From NCBI GenBank assembly GCA_013695835.1, contig JACCZU010000103.1, forward strand, positions 1 to 43,308: a stretch of 43,308 nt of DNA. Direction: 5' to 3'. Position 1 is the stretch's first letter. Every line of letters starts with the position of its first letter. Source of the stretch: Candidatus Aridivita willemsiae. GTDB lineage: Bacteria > Actinomycetota > CADDZG01 > WHSQ01. Made by a program: the position numbers and the translations under genes. Below, piece after piece: positions 25,532-33,872 of this stretch. The notes under the pieces were generated by a model. The model made no database searches. It saw only the letters and a list, made by a program, of their open reading frames with translations, and had not been told where the DNA came from.

Positions 25532-26719
25532 TTAGAAGGGCACCCTAATTGGCCTGGCTAGGTCCAAGTAAAGCACCGCGAGGAACAGCAGGATGAAAAA
25601 CGAGATCACGGCTGCACTTATCGGTATGAGCTTGCGGATATCGACGTTCCTCCCAGTCACCGCCTCATATGCGACCACCGCGAGGTGTCCTCCGTCAAGC
25701 GGTGGGAGGGGAAGCAGGTTCATCATCCCAACGAAGACCGTGAAGCCGACGATGAGGGCAATGAACTGCAGATACTGGCCCCGCTCGATGGTGTCGTTTG
25801 CGAGTCGAGAGGCGCCGACCAGCCCCAGCGGCCCTTCGTTGAGCTCCCTGGCACCGTCTCCCGTGACGGCCCTGAGCAGCTCGCCGCCGAAGATCTGGCC
25901 CACGAGGTCCCCGAGCCCCCGCACGGAAAGAACCGTGACCTCAGCGGTGCGCCTGCCCGAATCCCCGACGGCGCCAATCAAGCCCTTTGTCTCGAATTCG
26001 GGCTCGGGCTCGACGCCGAGAAAGCCGCCCCTGGTCTCCCCAGCTTTGAGGGCGCGCAGGGGCTCATTCGGAGGCGCGTAAGCCACGGGTCTGCCGTTTC
26101 GAGAAAAGATGGCCTCGCCGAGCTCGACCTCAACCATGGCAGTGGCGCCGTCCTGCCGCTGGATCGCGAACTGGGCGGTGGCGCCGCCGTGCTCCCGTAT
26201 ATAGCTCGTGATCTGGCGCCACGACTCGGTCACCTCGTCCCCGACTCCCACGATGCGATCACCGGGACGCAGGCCAAGCTCGGTTGCTGCGGTTGGGTGG
26301 CCGTCGATCCTCGTGCTCACGGCGGCGACACGGCTTGTGGCTTCTCCCGTGGGAAAGCCAATGGTCATGCTCGTCCCGACCAGCAACAAGAAGGCCAGGA
26401 CCCAGTGGGTGGCAGAACCGGCCACAAGCAGCAGCGCACGCTGATAGGCGGGCTTGGCTCCGTAGGTGCGGGCTCTGTCCTCAGGAGCGATGTCCTCGTA
26501 TGGGTTCATCCCGAGAATCTTGACGAAGCCCCCAAGGGGCAAGGCCTTGACCCCATACTCGGTCTCGCCCCGCTTGAACGACCACACCGTGGGGCCGAAT
26601 CCAAGAAAGAACTGCGTTGCCTTGAAACCGAAGTGCTTGGCGACGAGGAAATGGCCCGATTCGTGGACCATCACCACGATCAAGATGGCAAGCACGAACA
26701 ACCAGATTCCGGGGCTCAT
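25532..26719 (-). CDS. rseP: Site-2 intramembrane zinc protease (RseP/RIP family)
   Basis: A 395-residue S2P-type protease that cuts membrane-bound regulators inside the bilayer. The zinc motif HESGH is at 19-23 in the first membrane span. GFGPTVWSFKRGETEYGVKALPLGGFVKI follows, then a PDZ domain near 150-240 (GLRPGDRIVGVGDEVT). NLLPLPPLDGGH, with the third zinc ligand, is near 330. The last span ends at LDLARPI. I start at the ATG at 26717-26719; the longer frame has no homology. The upstream ribosome-binding site is weak. No anti-sigma factor gene is nearby. Confidence 0.93.
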   Translation of the reverse strand: MSPGIWLFVLAILIVVMVHESGHFLVAKHFGFKATQFFLGFGPTVWSFKRGETEYGVKALPLGGFVKILGMNPYEDIAPEDRARTYGAKPAYQRALLLVAGSATHWVLAFLLLVGTSMTIGFPTGEATSRVAAVSTRIDGHPTAATELGLRPGDRIVGVGDEVTESWRQITSYIREHGGATAQFAIQRQDGATAMVEVELGEAIFSRNGRPVAYAPPNEPLRALKAGETRGGFLGVEPEPEFETKGLIGAVGDSGRRTAEVTVLSVRGLGDLVGQIFGGELLRAVTGDGARELNEGPLGLVGASRLANDTIERGQYLQFIALIVGFTVFVGMMNLLPLPPLDGGHLAVVAYEAVTGRNVDIRKLIPISAAVISFFILLFLAVLYLDLARPIRVPF

Positions 26720-26775
26720 GGAGCAATTCTCACACGGTCTCCCGGCAACTTTGGCGTCCGCCTGGGCCCCGGCGG

Positions 26776-27699
26776 TTATTGCGGCGAGGACCCCGTGATC
26801 AGATAGGCATAGGCGAGCACAAGCGGAGCGCAAAAGATCATTGCGTCGGTGCGGTCGAGAAAACCGCCATGGCCGGGCAGCAGACGCCCGGAGTCCTTGA
26901 TCCCGATCTCTCGCTTGACAAGCGACTCGATGACGTCACCGGCGGGCCCGAAGAGACCGCAGATCGCGCCGAGACCGGCTCCCTCAACAATCGAAAGAGG
27001 AGTCATGAAGGCGCCGAGGGCCGCCCCCCCGGCGAGCGCACATGCGAGGCCGCCCGCGTAGCCCTCCCACGACTTGCCCGGTGACACCGAAGGCGCCATC
27101 TTGTGGGCGCCGAAGCGGGTACCAGCGAAATATGCGCCGATGTCGCCGCCCGCTATGGCGGCGACGAAGGCGATCACGATCAACAGCCCGTCCTCGAGGA
27201 TCAGAATCGAAGTGGCGGCCGCGCCACCGCCGCCGATCCACGCCACCCCAAGGACGGTCCAAGCGGCGTCGCTGGCAGGACGCTCACCTCTGCCGGGGCG
27301 CAACGCGAGGAGGAACGAACCGGAGACCGTTGCTGCAATCACCACGGCGACGAGTGCAGGCCGGTGGAACCACGGGGCGAGCATCATCCCAAGCCCACAC
27401 GCCAGTCCGAAGGGCATGCTCGGGCGCCGGCCGCTTTGCACAAGCGCATCGAAGAGCTCGAATAGAGAGGTAAGCACGACGACACAGGCGAGCACGAAGA
27501 ACGCGGTGCGTCCTGCGACCGAGACGATCAGGGCGACGGAAGCAAGGGCGACCGCGGTGCGCACGGCTGCAGCGAGCGAGCGGCCGTGGGGGGGGCCGGG
27601 GCCGGTTTCCTCCCCCGCGCGGGCCAGGGGCTTTGACGGGGCCGGGGGGGCAGAGGTGCTCGCGTCCTTGACAACCCTGAGCCGGCGACGGTGGGACAT
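26776..27699 (-). CDS. cdsA: Phosphatidate cytidylyltransferase
   Basis: A 307-residue integral membrane enzyme that makes CDP-diacylglycerol. The C-terminal signature IGIKDSGRLLPGHGGFLDRTD is split around residues 265-285 (PGHGG, DRTDA). KMAPSVSPGKSWEG and the glycine-rich spans are present. The N-terminus has a 40-residue basic/Pro cytosolic stretch before the first span. The ATG has GAAGGC near it. It follows frr by 24 bases. The gap to rseP (56 bases) has no room for dxr, which many actinobacteria carry there. Confidence 0.93.
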   Translation of the reverse strand: MSHRRRLRVVKDASTSAPPAPSKPLARAGEETGPGPPHGRSLAAAVRTAVALASVALIVSVAGRTAFFVLACVVVLTSLFELFDALVQSGRRPSMPFGLACGLGMMLAPWFHRPALVAVVIAATVSGSFLLALRPGRGERPASDAAWTVLGVAWIGGGGAAATSILILEDGLLIVIAFVAAIAGGDIGAYFAGTRFGAHKMAPSVSPGKSWEGYAGGLACALAGGAALGAFMTPLSIVEGAGLGAICGLFGPAGDVIESLVKREIGIKDSGRLLPGHGGFLDRTDAMIFCAPLVLAYAYLITGSSPQ

Positions 27700-27723
27700 G
27701 CCTTCGTGCGTCTCGCCGGTCGA

Positions 27724-28290
27724 CTAGACCTCCGAGAGCTCCTGCTCCTTGCGTTTGAGGTTGTCGTCGACGTCGGCGACGTTCTTGTCGGTGAGCTTTT
27801 GCAGCCTTCCCTCCGCCGAGCGCTCCTCGTCTTGCGAGATCTCGCCGCCTTTCTTCATCTTCTCGAGCTCCTGCTTGGCGTGCCGGCGCGCGTTTCGAAC
27901 CGCAACGCGGCCCTCCTCTGCGCGCGTGTGCGCAAGCTTGATCAGCTCTTTGCGCCGCTCTCCGGTGAGCTCCGGCCACACAAGCCGCACGACCTGCCCG
28001 TCGTTGTTCGGGGTGATGCCGAGGTCGGAAGCCTGTACCGCCTTTTCTATCGCAGAAATCGAGCTCGGGTCATAAGGTGAGATTACGAGCAGGCGCGGCT
28101 CAGGCACAGACAGATTGGCGACTTGGTTAATGGGGACCTGCGAGCCGTAGTAGTCGACCGTGATGCGGTTGAGGAGTGCCGGGCTGGCGCGCCCTGAGCG
28201 GATCGACGCGAGCTCCTCGCGATTGAAGACCACGGCCTTGCTCATTCTCTCCTCCGCCTCGCTCAAGACGGAATCCTTGTTGTCGGCCAC
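27724..28290 (-). CDS. frr: Ribosome recycling factor
   Basis: A 188-residue factor that splits post-termination ribosomes with EF-G. The start at GTG 28288-28290 gives the family opening DSVLSEAEERMSKAV, and GGGAGG lies 10 bases upstream. ELASIRSGRASPALL, LLVISPYDPSSI, DGQVVRLVWPELTGERRKEL and the final KRKEQEL are all typical. The open frame extends 46 codons further but overlaps pyrH. It lies 20 bases after pyrH. Confidence 0.95.
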   Translation of the reverse strand: MADNKDSVLSEAEERMSKAVVFNREELASIRSGRASPALLNRITVDYYGSQVPINQVANLSVPEPRLLVISPYDPSSISAIEKAVQASDLGITPNNDGQVVRLVWPELTGERRKELIKLAHTRAEEGRVAVRNARRHAKQELEKMKKGGEISQDEERSAEGRLQKLTDKNVADVDDNLKRKEQELSEV

Positions 28291-28310
28291 CGCTGCCTTG
28301 CCTCCCTCGA

Positions 28311-29069
<759 letters not shown>

Positions 29070-29693
29070 CTATCCGCCTTTGGCGTCGCCGACCCGAATC
29101 CGGCAAAAGCGCCCAATCGAGACGTTTTCGCCCATGCTCGCCCTGGCGTCGTCGATCAAAGCAGCGATCGACTTCGACTTGTCCTGGATCCACTCCTGGT
29201 CCATGAGGACGTTGGTCTTGTAAAAGGACTCGAGCTTGCCCGTGACGATCTTGTCGATGACCTGCTCCGGCTTGCCTGAGTCCTTTGCCTGCTTGGCGTA
29301 GATGGCAGACTCCTCATCGATGACCGCCCGCGGCACTTCATCGCGCATGCTCCAGGTCGGATCGGCAAAGGAAATGTGCATGGCGACATCCTTCGCCAGC
29401 CGTTCGAACTGCTCGGTCTTTGCGACAAAATCCGTTTCGCAGTTGAGCTCCACGAGCACAGCCAGCTTCGGAGGATAGTTGGGGTCGGGCTTGTGCGAGT
29501 ACGAATAGACGATGCCCTCGCTTGCCTGCCTGCCTGCGCGCTTGGCGGAGTCCGCCAGACCCTTTTCTCTAAGGATGCGTTTGGCGGCGTCGGAGTCCCC
29601 GCCCGCCTCCTCGAGCGCCTTCTTCGCGTCCATCATCCCCGCGCCCGTTGCATCTCGCAGCGCCTTTACATCACGTGCGCTGAAATCGGCCAT
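29070..29693 (-). CDS. tsf: Elongation factor Ts, short form
   Basis: A 207-residue guanine-nucleotide exchange factor for EF-Tu. The N-terminal UBA-like module VKALRDATGAGMMDAKKALEEAGGD (9-33) and the TDFVAKTEQF loop that contacts EF-Tu are clear. The protein is far shorter than the roughly 270-290 residues usual in many bacteria. It resembles the one-core Thermus form, lacking the second core repeat. The ATG has AGGAG six bases upstream. It follows rpsB by 54 bases. Confidence 0.95.
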   Translation of the reverse strand: MADFSARDVKALRDATGAGMMDAKKALEEAGGDSDAAKRILREKGLADSAKRAGRQASEGIVYSYSHKPDPNYPPKLAVLVELNCETDFVAKTEQFERLAKDVAMHISFADPTWSMRDEVPRAVIDEESAIYAKQAKDSGKPEQVIDKIVTGKLESFYKTNVLMDQEWIQDKSKSIAALIDDARASMGENVSIGRFCRIRVGDAKGG

Positions 29694-29747
29694 CAGCTGC
29701 TCCTACCTTTCCTTCCTGTTCCCGTCTCAATCTTTGGTGGTTTGATC

Positions 29748-30722
29748 CTATGAACCTTGCGCCGCCTCGATGGGCGACCCCTCGTTTGATTCCGCGGGGG
29801 CCTCGGTGCGCCCGCCTTCTTCCTGAGGCTCGGCCTCCGGCTCGGACGCGGCGCCGGCATCGGTCACGACCGGCTCGGGCTGAGCCGGGGCCGCAGCCCC
29901 CTGCACGACCTCTTTCTCCGCCTCTTCCTCGGCTTCTAGCTGAAGCTCCCACTCGGCCTTTGGTTCTGCCGCAGCTCCGGGCAAGACCCCCGGCGGCGTC
30001 GTCGACGCCGGCTCCCCCGCATCTTCGCCGGTCTGTGGCCGCATCGACTTGCCTTCAATAACTGCATCCGCGATGACCCGGGTGAGCAACGCGCCCGACC
30101 GAATGGCGTCATCGTTTCCCGGGATCGCGTAGTCGACGTCATCCGGATCACAGTTGGTATCGAGGATCGCGACGATTGGGATCCCGAGTTTCTTGGCCTC
30201 GCGAACTGCGATCTCTTCCTTCTTGGTGTCCAGGACATAGATCGCATCCGGCGGCTTATCCATGTCCGTCAGCCCTCCGAGGTTGCGGCTGAGCTTCTCG
30301 TGCTCGCGGCTGAGAGCCAGCGCCTCTTTCTTGGGCAGCGCATCAAGGGACCCGGTGGCCACCATGTCCTCGAGCTCCCGCATTCTCTTTATGCGCTCGT
30401 GAATCGTGCGGAAATTCGTTAGCATGCCCCCGAGCCAGCGGAAGTTCACGAACGGCATCCCGCATCGCTTCGCCTGGTCCTCGACGGCGTCTTGCACCTG
30501 GCGCTTGGTGGCGACGAACAGCACGGTGCCGCCGCCGGCGACGAGGTCACGAATGAACTTGTAGGACCGTTCGATCCCACCCATTGTCTGTTGGAGGTCG
30601 AGGATGTAGATGCCGTTTCGCTCGGTGAAGATGAAACGCTTCATCTTGGGGTTCCATCGCCGAGTCTGATGGCCGAAATGCACCCCGGCCTCGAGCAGCT
30701 GCCGCATCGTTACGACGGGCAT
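29748..30722 (-). CDS. rpsB: 30S ribosomal protein S2 (uS2) with an acidic C-terminal extension
   Basis: A 324-residue S2. Family signatures are [22 protein letters not shown] (6-27), IDLQQT-like [16 protein letters not shown] and [17 protein letters not shown]. The ribosomal domain ends near residue 240. The remaining 80 or so residues are Glu/Ala/Pro-rich and disordered. I start at the ATG at 30720-30722, with GGAGGAGG 12 bases upstream; the longer frame has no homology. A perfect 16-base palindrome lies just before the ribosome-binding site. Confidence 0.95.
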   Translation of the reverse strand: MPVVTMRQLLEAGVHFGHQTRRWNPKMKRFIFTERNGIYILDLQQTMGGIERSYKFIRDLVAGGGTVLFVATKRQVQDAVEDQAKRCGMPFVNFRWLGGMLTNFRTIHERIKRMRELEDMVATGSLDALPKKEALALSREHEKLSRNLGGLTDMDKPPDAIYVLDTKKEEIAVREAKKLGIPIVAILDTNCDPDDVDYAIPGNDDAIRSGALLTRVIADAVIEGKSMRPQTGEDAGEPASTTPPGVLPGAAAEPKAEWELQLEAEEEAEKEVVQGAAAPAQPEPVVTDAGAASEPEAEPQEEGGRTEAPAESNEGSPIEAAQGS

Positions 30723-30749
30723 GGTCTTGTTGGTCCTCCTCCGGTTTGG

Positions 30750-30765
30750 CCCGGCAGCTGCCGGG
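30750..30765 (-). promoter_or_regulatory. Perfect palindrome in the rpsB leader
   Basis: CCCGGCAGCTGCCGGG, 16 bases with no mismatch, eight bases upstream of the GGAGGAGG ribosome-binding site. It can form a hairpin in the mRNA, and S2 represses its own rpsB-tsf message in other bacteria, so a leader switch is plausible but unproven here. Confidence 0.4.
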
Positions 30766-30884
30766 TGTCCTCCGCCCGCAGGCCCGGGGCCTAAAAAGAT
30801 ACCGGGACCGAAGATCCCCGCACGTCGCGACGCGCCGGGAAAAGCGAGCGTGTGAATTTTGTGAAGCGAGCTAGAGGCTAACAC

Positions 30885-30958
30885 GAGGCGGCCCCGCCTG
30901 GCCCTGCGGTCCCCGAGGCGGGCCCCGGTTGTTCTTGCGGTCCCCGAGGCGGGCCCCG
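30885..30958. repeat. GC-rich 32-base-period repeats between whiG and rpsB
   Basis: TGCGGTCCCCGAGGCGGGCC followed by CC occurs at 30905-30926 and 30937-30958, 32 bases apart. A diverged copy (CGAGGCGGCCCCGCCT) is at 30885-30900. The cores resemble the repeats in nrnA and truB. The array starts seven bases past the whiG stop, so it would lie in the 3' end of the whiG transcript. The rest of 30723-30964 shows no gene. Confidence 0.75.
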
Positions 30959-30964
30959 CGCAGC

Positions 30965-31798
30965 TCAGTCGGAGTGGGTAACCTCGCTGATCATGCCCCG
31001 GAGCGCCAGCACCGCCTTGGTGTGCATCTGGCAGATACGGGACTCGGTCACCCCCAACACCTTGCCGATCTCGGCAAGCGTCAGCGCCTCGTAGTAATAG
31101 AGCGTCACCACCCATTTCTCGCGCTCGGGCAAGCGGTTGATCGCCCCCGAGAGGATCCCTTTCATCTCTTCTGACTCAAACGCCTCTATGGGACCGACCA
31201 TCTTCGTGTCCTCGAGGGTCTCGACCAGTGAGAGCTTGTCGCCCCTCTCTCCCTCAACCGACATGAGCTCGTCAAGGGCGACCAGTGAGACGCTCGAGAG
31301 CTGGCTGTAGGTGTGGTTGAGGTCGTCGAGCGATACGCCCATCTCGACGGCGAGCTCAGGGTCGGACGGCGGCCGCTTGAGCTTGTTCTCGAGGCTTGTG
31401 TAGGCCTTCTCCACCTCTCTGGCCTTGAACCTCACGGAACGCGGCACCCAGTCGATGGCCCTTAGCTCGTCGATGATGGACCCTCGGATGCGGCTGATCG
31501 CATAGGTCTCGAACTTGATGCCTCGCGACAGCTCGTACTTCTCGATGGCGTCGATGAGCCCAAAGATCCCGTATGAGATGAGGTCCGCCTGCTCGATGTT
31601 GGCCGGGAGGCCGGCGGCAACGCGGGCTGCCACGTACTTTACAAGCGGGGCGTAGTTGAGGATCAGCAGATCTCTGTCCTCGGGGCCCGGGTGCGACTTG
31701 TAGCGTTCCCAGGCTTCCTGAACGCTGTCGAGTCCGGCCTTGCCCGGGGACGAGCCGCTCACCGGACGCGCCCTAGGCTCTCGGGTGGCTTTGCTCAT
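30965..31798 (-). CDS. whiG: RNA polymerase sigma factor, WhiG/FliA family
   Basis: A 277-residue group 3 sigma-28-type factor. Region 2 has [31 protein letters not shown] and [18 protein letters not shown]. Region 3 has [14 protein letters not shown]. Region 4 has [44 protein letters not shown]. FliA drives flagellar genes and WhiG sporulation genes; no flagellar gene is in the window, so the regulon is open. Placement next to xerC and rpsB is the actinobacterial whiG position. It overlaps the end of xerC by 26 bases. Confidence 0.92.
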   Translation of the reverse strand: MSKATREPRARPVSGSSPGKAGLDSVQEAWERYKSHPGPEDRDLLILNYAPLVKYVAARVAAGLPANIEQADLISYGIFGLIDAIEKYELSRGIKFETYAISRIRGSIIDELRAIDWVPRSVRFKAREVEKAYTSLENKLKRPPSDPELAVEMGVSLDDLNHTYSQLSSVSLVALDELMSVEGERGDKLSLVETLEDTKMVGPIEAFESEEMKGILSGAINRLPEREKWVVTLYYYEALTLAEIGKVLGVTESRICQMHTKAVLALRGMISEVTHSD

Positions 31799-32690
31799 AT
31801 ACGGCTCTCAATCGCTCGGTCGAAACGTGGGTGTAGATCTGTGTGGTGGCAAGGCTCGTGTGCCCGAGCAGCTCCTGTACTGCCCTGAGATCTGCACCAC
31901 CGTCGAGGAGGTGCGTGGCGAAGGAGTGGCGCAGGGCGTGAGGCCCAACGGCCGGTGCTCCCTCCGCCCTGAGGTAGCCCCCGATCATCGCCCTCACGGT
32001 GCGCTGGCCAATCCGGTCGCCCCTGTGGTTTAGGAACAGGGCAGACCCGTCCCTGACGATGACACCCGCTCGCGCCAAGAACCATTCCCTTGCCTCCGTC
32101 ACATAGGAATGCAGCGCCTGCACCGCAGGCGCGCTCATCGGTACCAAGCGCTGCTTTCTGCCTTTTCCCGTCACGGTCACGGTCGCGGCGGCGAGGTCGG
32201 CGTCGTCGACATCGAGCCCGCACACCTCGGCAACCCTCAGCCCGGAGCCATAGAGCAGCTCGAGCAGGGCTCGGTCACGCACCCCTACCGGGCCGTCGAG
32301 CGGAGGAAGCTCGCACAGCCTGGCGGCCTCAGCCGCCTTTAGCACCCTGGGGAGCGGCCTATCGAGCCTCGGGGTGCCGACGGATTCGGCAGCGTTGGAG
32401 GCGGAGAGATCGTGAGCGACCGCCCATCTGAGCAGTGACCGGACGGCGCTCAGCTTGCGGGCAATCGAGCGACGGGCGTAGCCACGGCCCCCAAGCCACG
32501 CCACGTAGCGGCGAAGGAGCGCGCTGTCGATGCCCGAGAATGTTGTGATCCCGCCCCTTGCTGCCCACTCGGAAAACTGGTGCAGGTCACTCCGATAAGC
32601 CGACACGGTGTGCTCCGAGAGGTCGCGTTCGGAGCGAAGCGCGGACAAGAAAGCACTTGAGCTGACAGTTATTGACTCCTCACCCATCAT
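31773..32690 (-). CDS. xerC: Tyrosine recombinase XerC/XerD type
   Basis: A 305-residue site-specific recombinase that resolves chromosome dimers at dif, with FtsK as partner (ftsK is at 4757). All catalytic residues are seen: Arg152 (GSGLRVAEV), Lys176 (GKGRKQ), His251 and Arg254 (HALRHSFATHLL), His277 (GHTSLATTQ) and Tyr286 (IYTHV). The SAM-like core-binding domain covers 10-100. The start ATG (two in a row) is followed by MGEESI. A sequence-specific promoter was not found with confidence (see 32691-32945). Confidence 0.94.
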   Translation of the reverse strand: MMGEESITVSSSAFLSALRSERDLSEHTVSAYRSDLHQFSEWAARGGITTFSGIDSALLRRYVAWLGGRGYARRSIARKLSAVRSLLRWAVAHDLSASNAAESVGTPRLDRPLPRVLKAAEAARLCELPPLDGPVGVRDRALLELLYGSGLRVAEVCGLDVDDADLAAATVTVTGKGRKQRLVPMSAPAVQALHSYVTEAREWFLARAGVIVRDGSALFLNHRGDRIGQRTVRAMIGGYLRAEGAPAVGPHALRHSFATHLLDGGADLRAVQELLGHTSLATTQIYTHVSTERLRAVYEQSHPRA

Positions 32691-32945
32691 AATGTTCTAC
32701 CGTTCCTCATTGTGCGGCCGTGTGCAACCTTTGGTGTTGCGTGAGTTAACTAGAAATCACTAGAAGGGCTAAAGTGATAACGCAATGTCAATGCTCAGTC
32801 ACTATTCGTGAACAACGAGCGAGCCTACCGCCTGCTTCCCCGATTGTGGGGATCGACGGCCAAAACGGCGGGAGTCGAGTCAAGTCGGGGGATCCCCTGC
32901 CACCTCTGAAGTGGTAGCCGGGCCTGCCGATGCAATGGGTGCGGC
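32691..32945. other. Intergenic region between dprA and xerC, AT-richer, likely promoter and terminator
   Basis: No gene. The part near xerC (32700-32810) is the most AT-rich stretch of the neighbourhood. It has a perfect minus-strand TTGACA (32786-32791) but no good -10 at the right distance, an inverted repeat GCAAC/GTTGC (32724-32740) and a direct repeat CTAGAA. The part near dprA has stem-forming blocks, including GGGGATCCCC near 32890 and CCAC/GTGG just after. They could end the comM-dprA transcript. Confidence 0.5.
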
Positions 32946-33872
32946 TTAGGGGCGGCACCTTGCCCCAGCCGCAGTTATCACGTAGCCGCCTGAGCTGCGC
33001 ATCGCCAGTCCGCGCACCTCGAGCCGCGCCAAGGTCGCGGCCAAGGAGCCGGGGCTAAGCGCGACCATCGGGGCAAGCCTGTCGGCCGCGATGGGGGCGT
33101 CGTCAAGGGACTGCAGGACCGAGAGCTCGTCGGGGCCGACCACAGGGCGGTTCGCTTCAGTGAGTTGACGGGGTCGCGCCCACTCGAGCGCCGGCGCGAG
33201 ATCCTCCAGGATGTCCTCGTAGGACGTCACAAGCGCGGCCTGAGAGGTCCGGATGAGCTCGTTTGGTCCCGTGGCCATGCCGTTGCGGATGCTGCCTGGG
33301 ACTGCGTAGACGGTCCTGTTTGCGTCGAGGGCAAGGCGCGCCGTTACAAGCGCACCGCTCGTGATAGCGCCTTCGACCACAACCACGCCGAGAGACAACC
33401 CCGCGATGATGCGATTGCGAAGCGGGAAGTTGTGCCTCAGTGGCTGGGTCCCGGCCGGGTACTCACTCACGATCGTTCCCGTGGCGGCGATCCGCCGTCT
33501 GAGCGCGCGATTGCGGTGTGGGTAATCGACATCGAGCCCGCACCCGAGTACCGCAACGGTGTGGCCGCCGGCCTCGACGCAGGCGTGATGCGCGGCGGCA
33601 TCGACGCCGACGGCAAGGCCCGAGACGATGACGAAGCCTGCCTCTGCAAGCCCACGAGCGATCGTGTGCGCGGCTTCGATTCCCGCTGCGGTCGGGCGTC
33701 TGGTACCGACCACCGCGATCGAAGGCGTCTCGGGTTCGAGCCCCCGGCCCTGCGCGTAGAGGCGCTTGGGGCAAGACAGAGGCCCGATCTCGCCGAGGCG
33801 CGGGGGCCACTCGCCATCCCCGGGGACAACGACCCGGCCGTCGGGCAAGCCGGAACCCGCCGTCACGCTCAC
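32946..33872 (-). CDS. dprA: DNA-processing protein DprA (Smf)
   Basis: A 308-residue single-strand-DNA binder that loads RecA during transformation. The Rossmann-like core has IAVVGTRRPTAAG, IVSGLAVGVDAAAHHACVEAGG, VLGCGLDVDYPHRN, SEYPAGTQPLRHNFPLRNRIIAGLS and ITSGALVTARLALD. A winged helix occupies the last 70 residues. The N-terminal SAM domain is missing or very short. The GTG at 33870-33872 overlaps the comM stop (GTGA). The long open frame upstream is only a shadow of comM. Confidence 0.93.
   Translation of the reverse strand: MSVTAGSGLPDGRVVVPGDGEWPPRLGEIGPLSCPKRLYAQGRGLEPETPSIAVVGTRRPTAAGIEAAHTIARGLAEAGFVIVSGLAVGVDAAAHHACVEAGGHTVAVLGCGLDVDYPHRNRALRRRIAATGTIVSEYPAGTQPLRHNFPLRNRIIAGLSLGVVVVEGAITSGALVTARLALDANRTVYAVPGSIRNGMATGPNELIRTSQAALVTSYEDILEDLAPALEWARPRQLTEANRPVVGPDELSVLQSLDDAPIAADRLAPMVALSPGSLAATLARLEVRGLAMRSSGGYVITAAGARCRP

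Noticed and set aside
32786-32791. TTGACA as a firm xerC promoter
   Set aside because: No -10 hexamer of quality lies 16-19 bases downstream, so I mention it only within the intergenic note.
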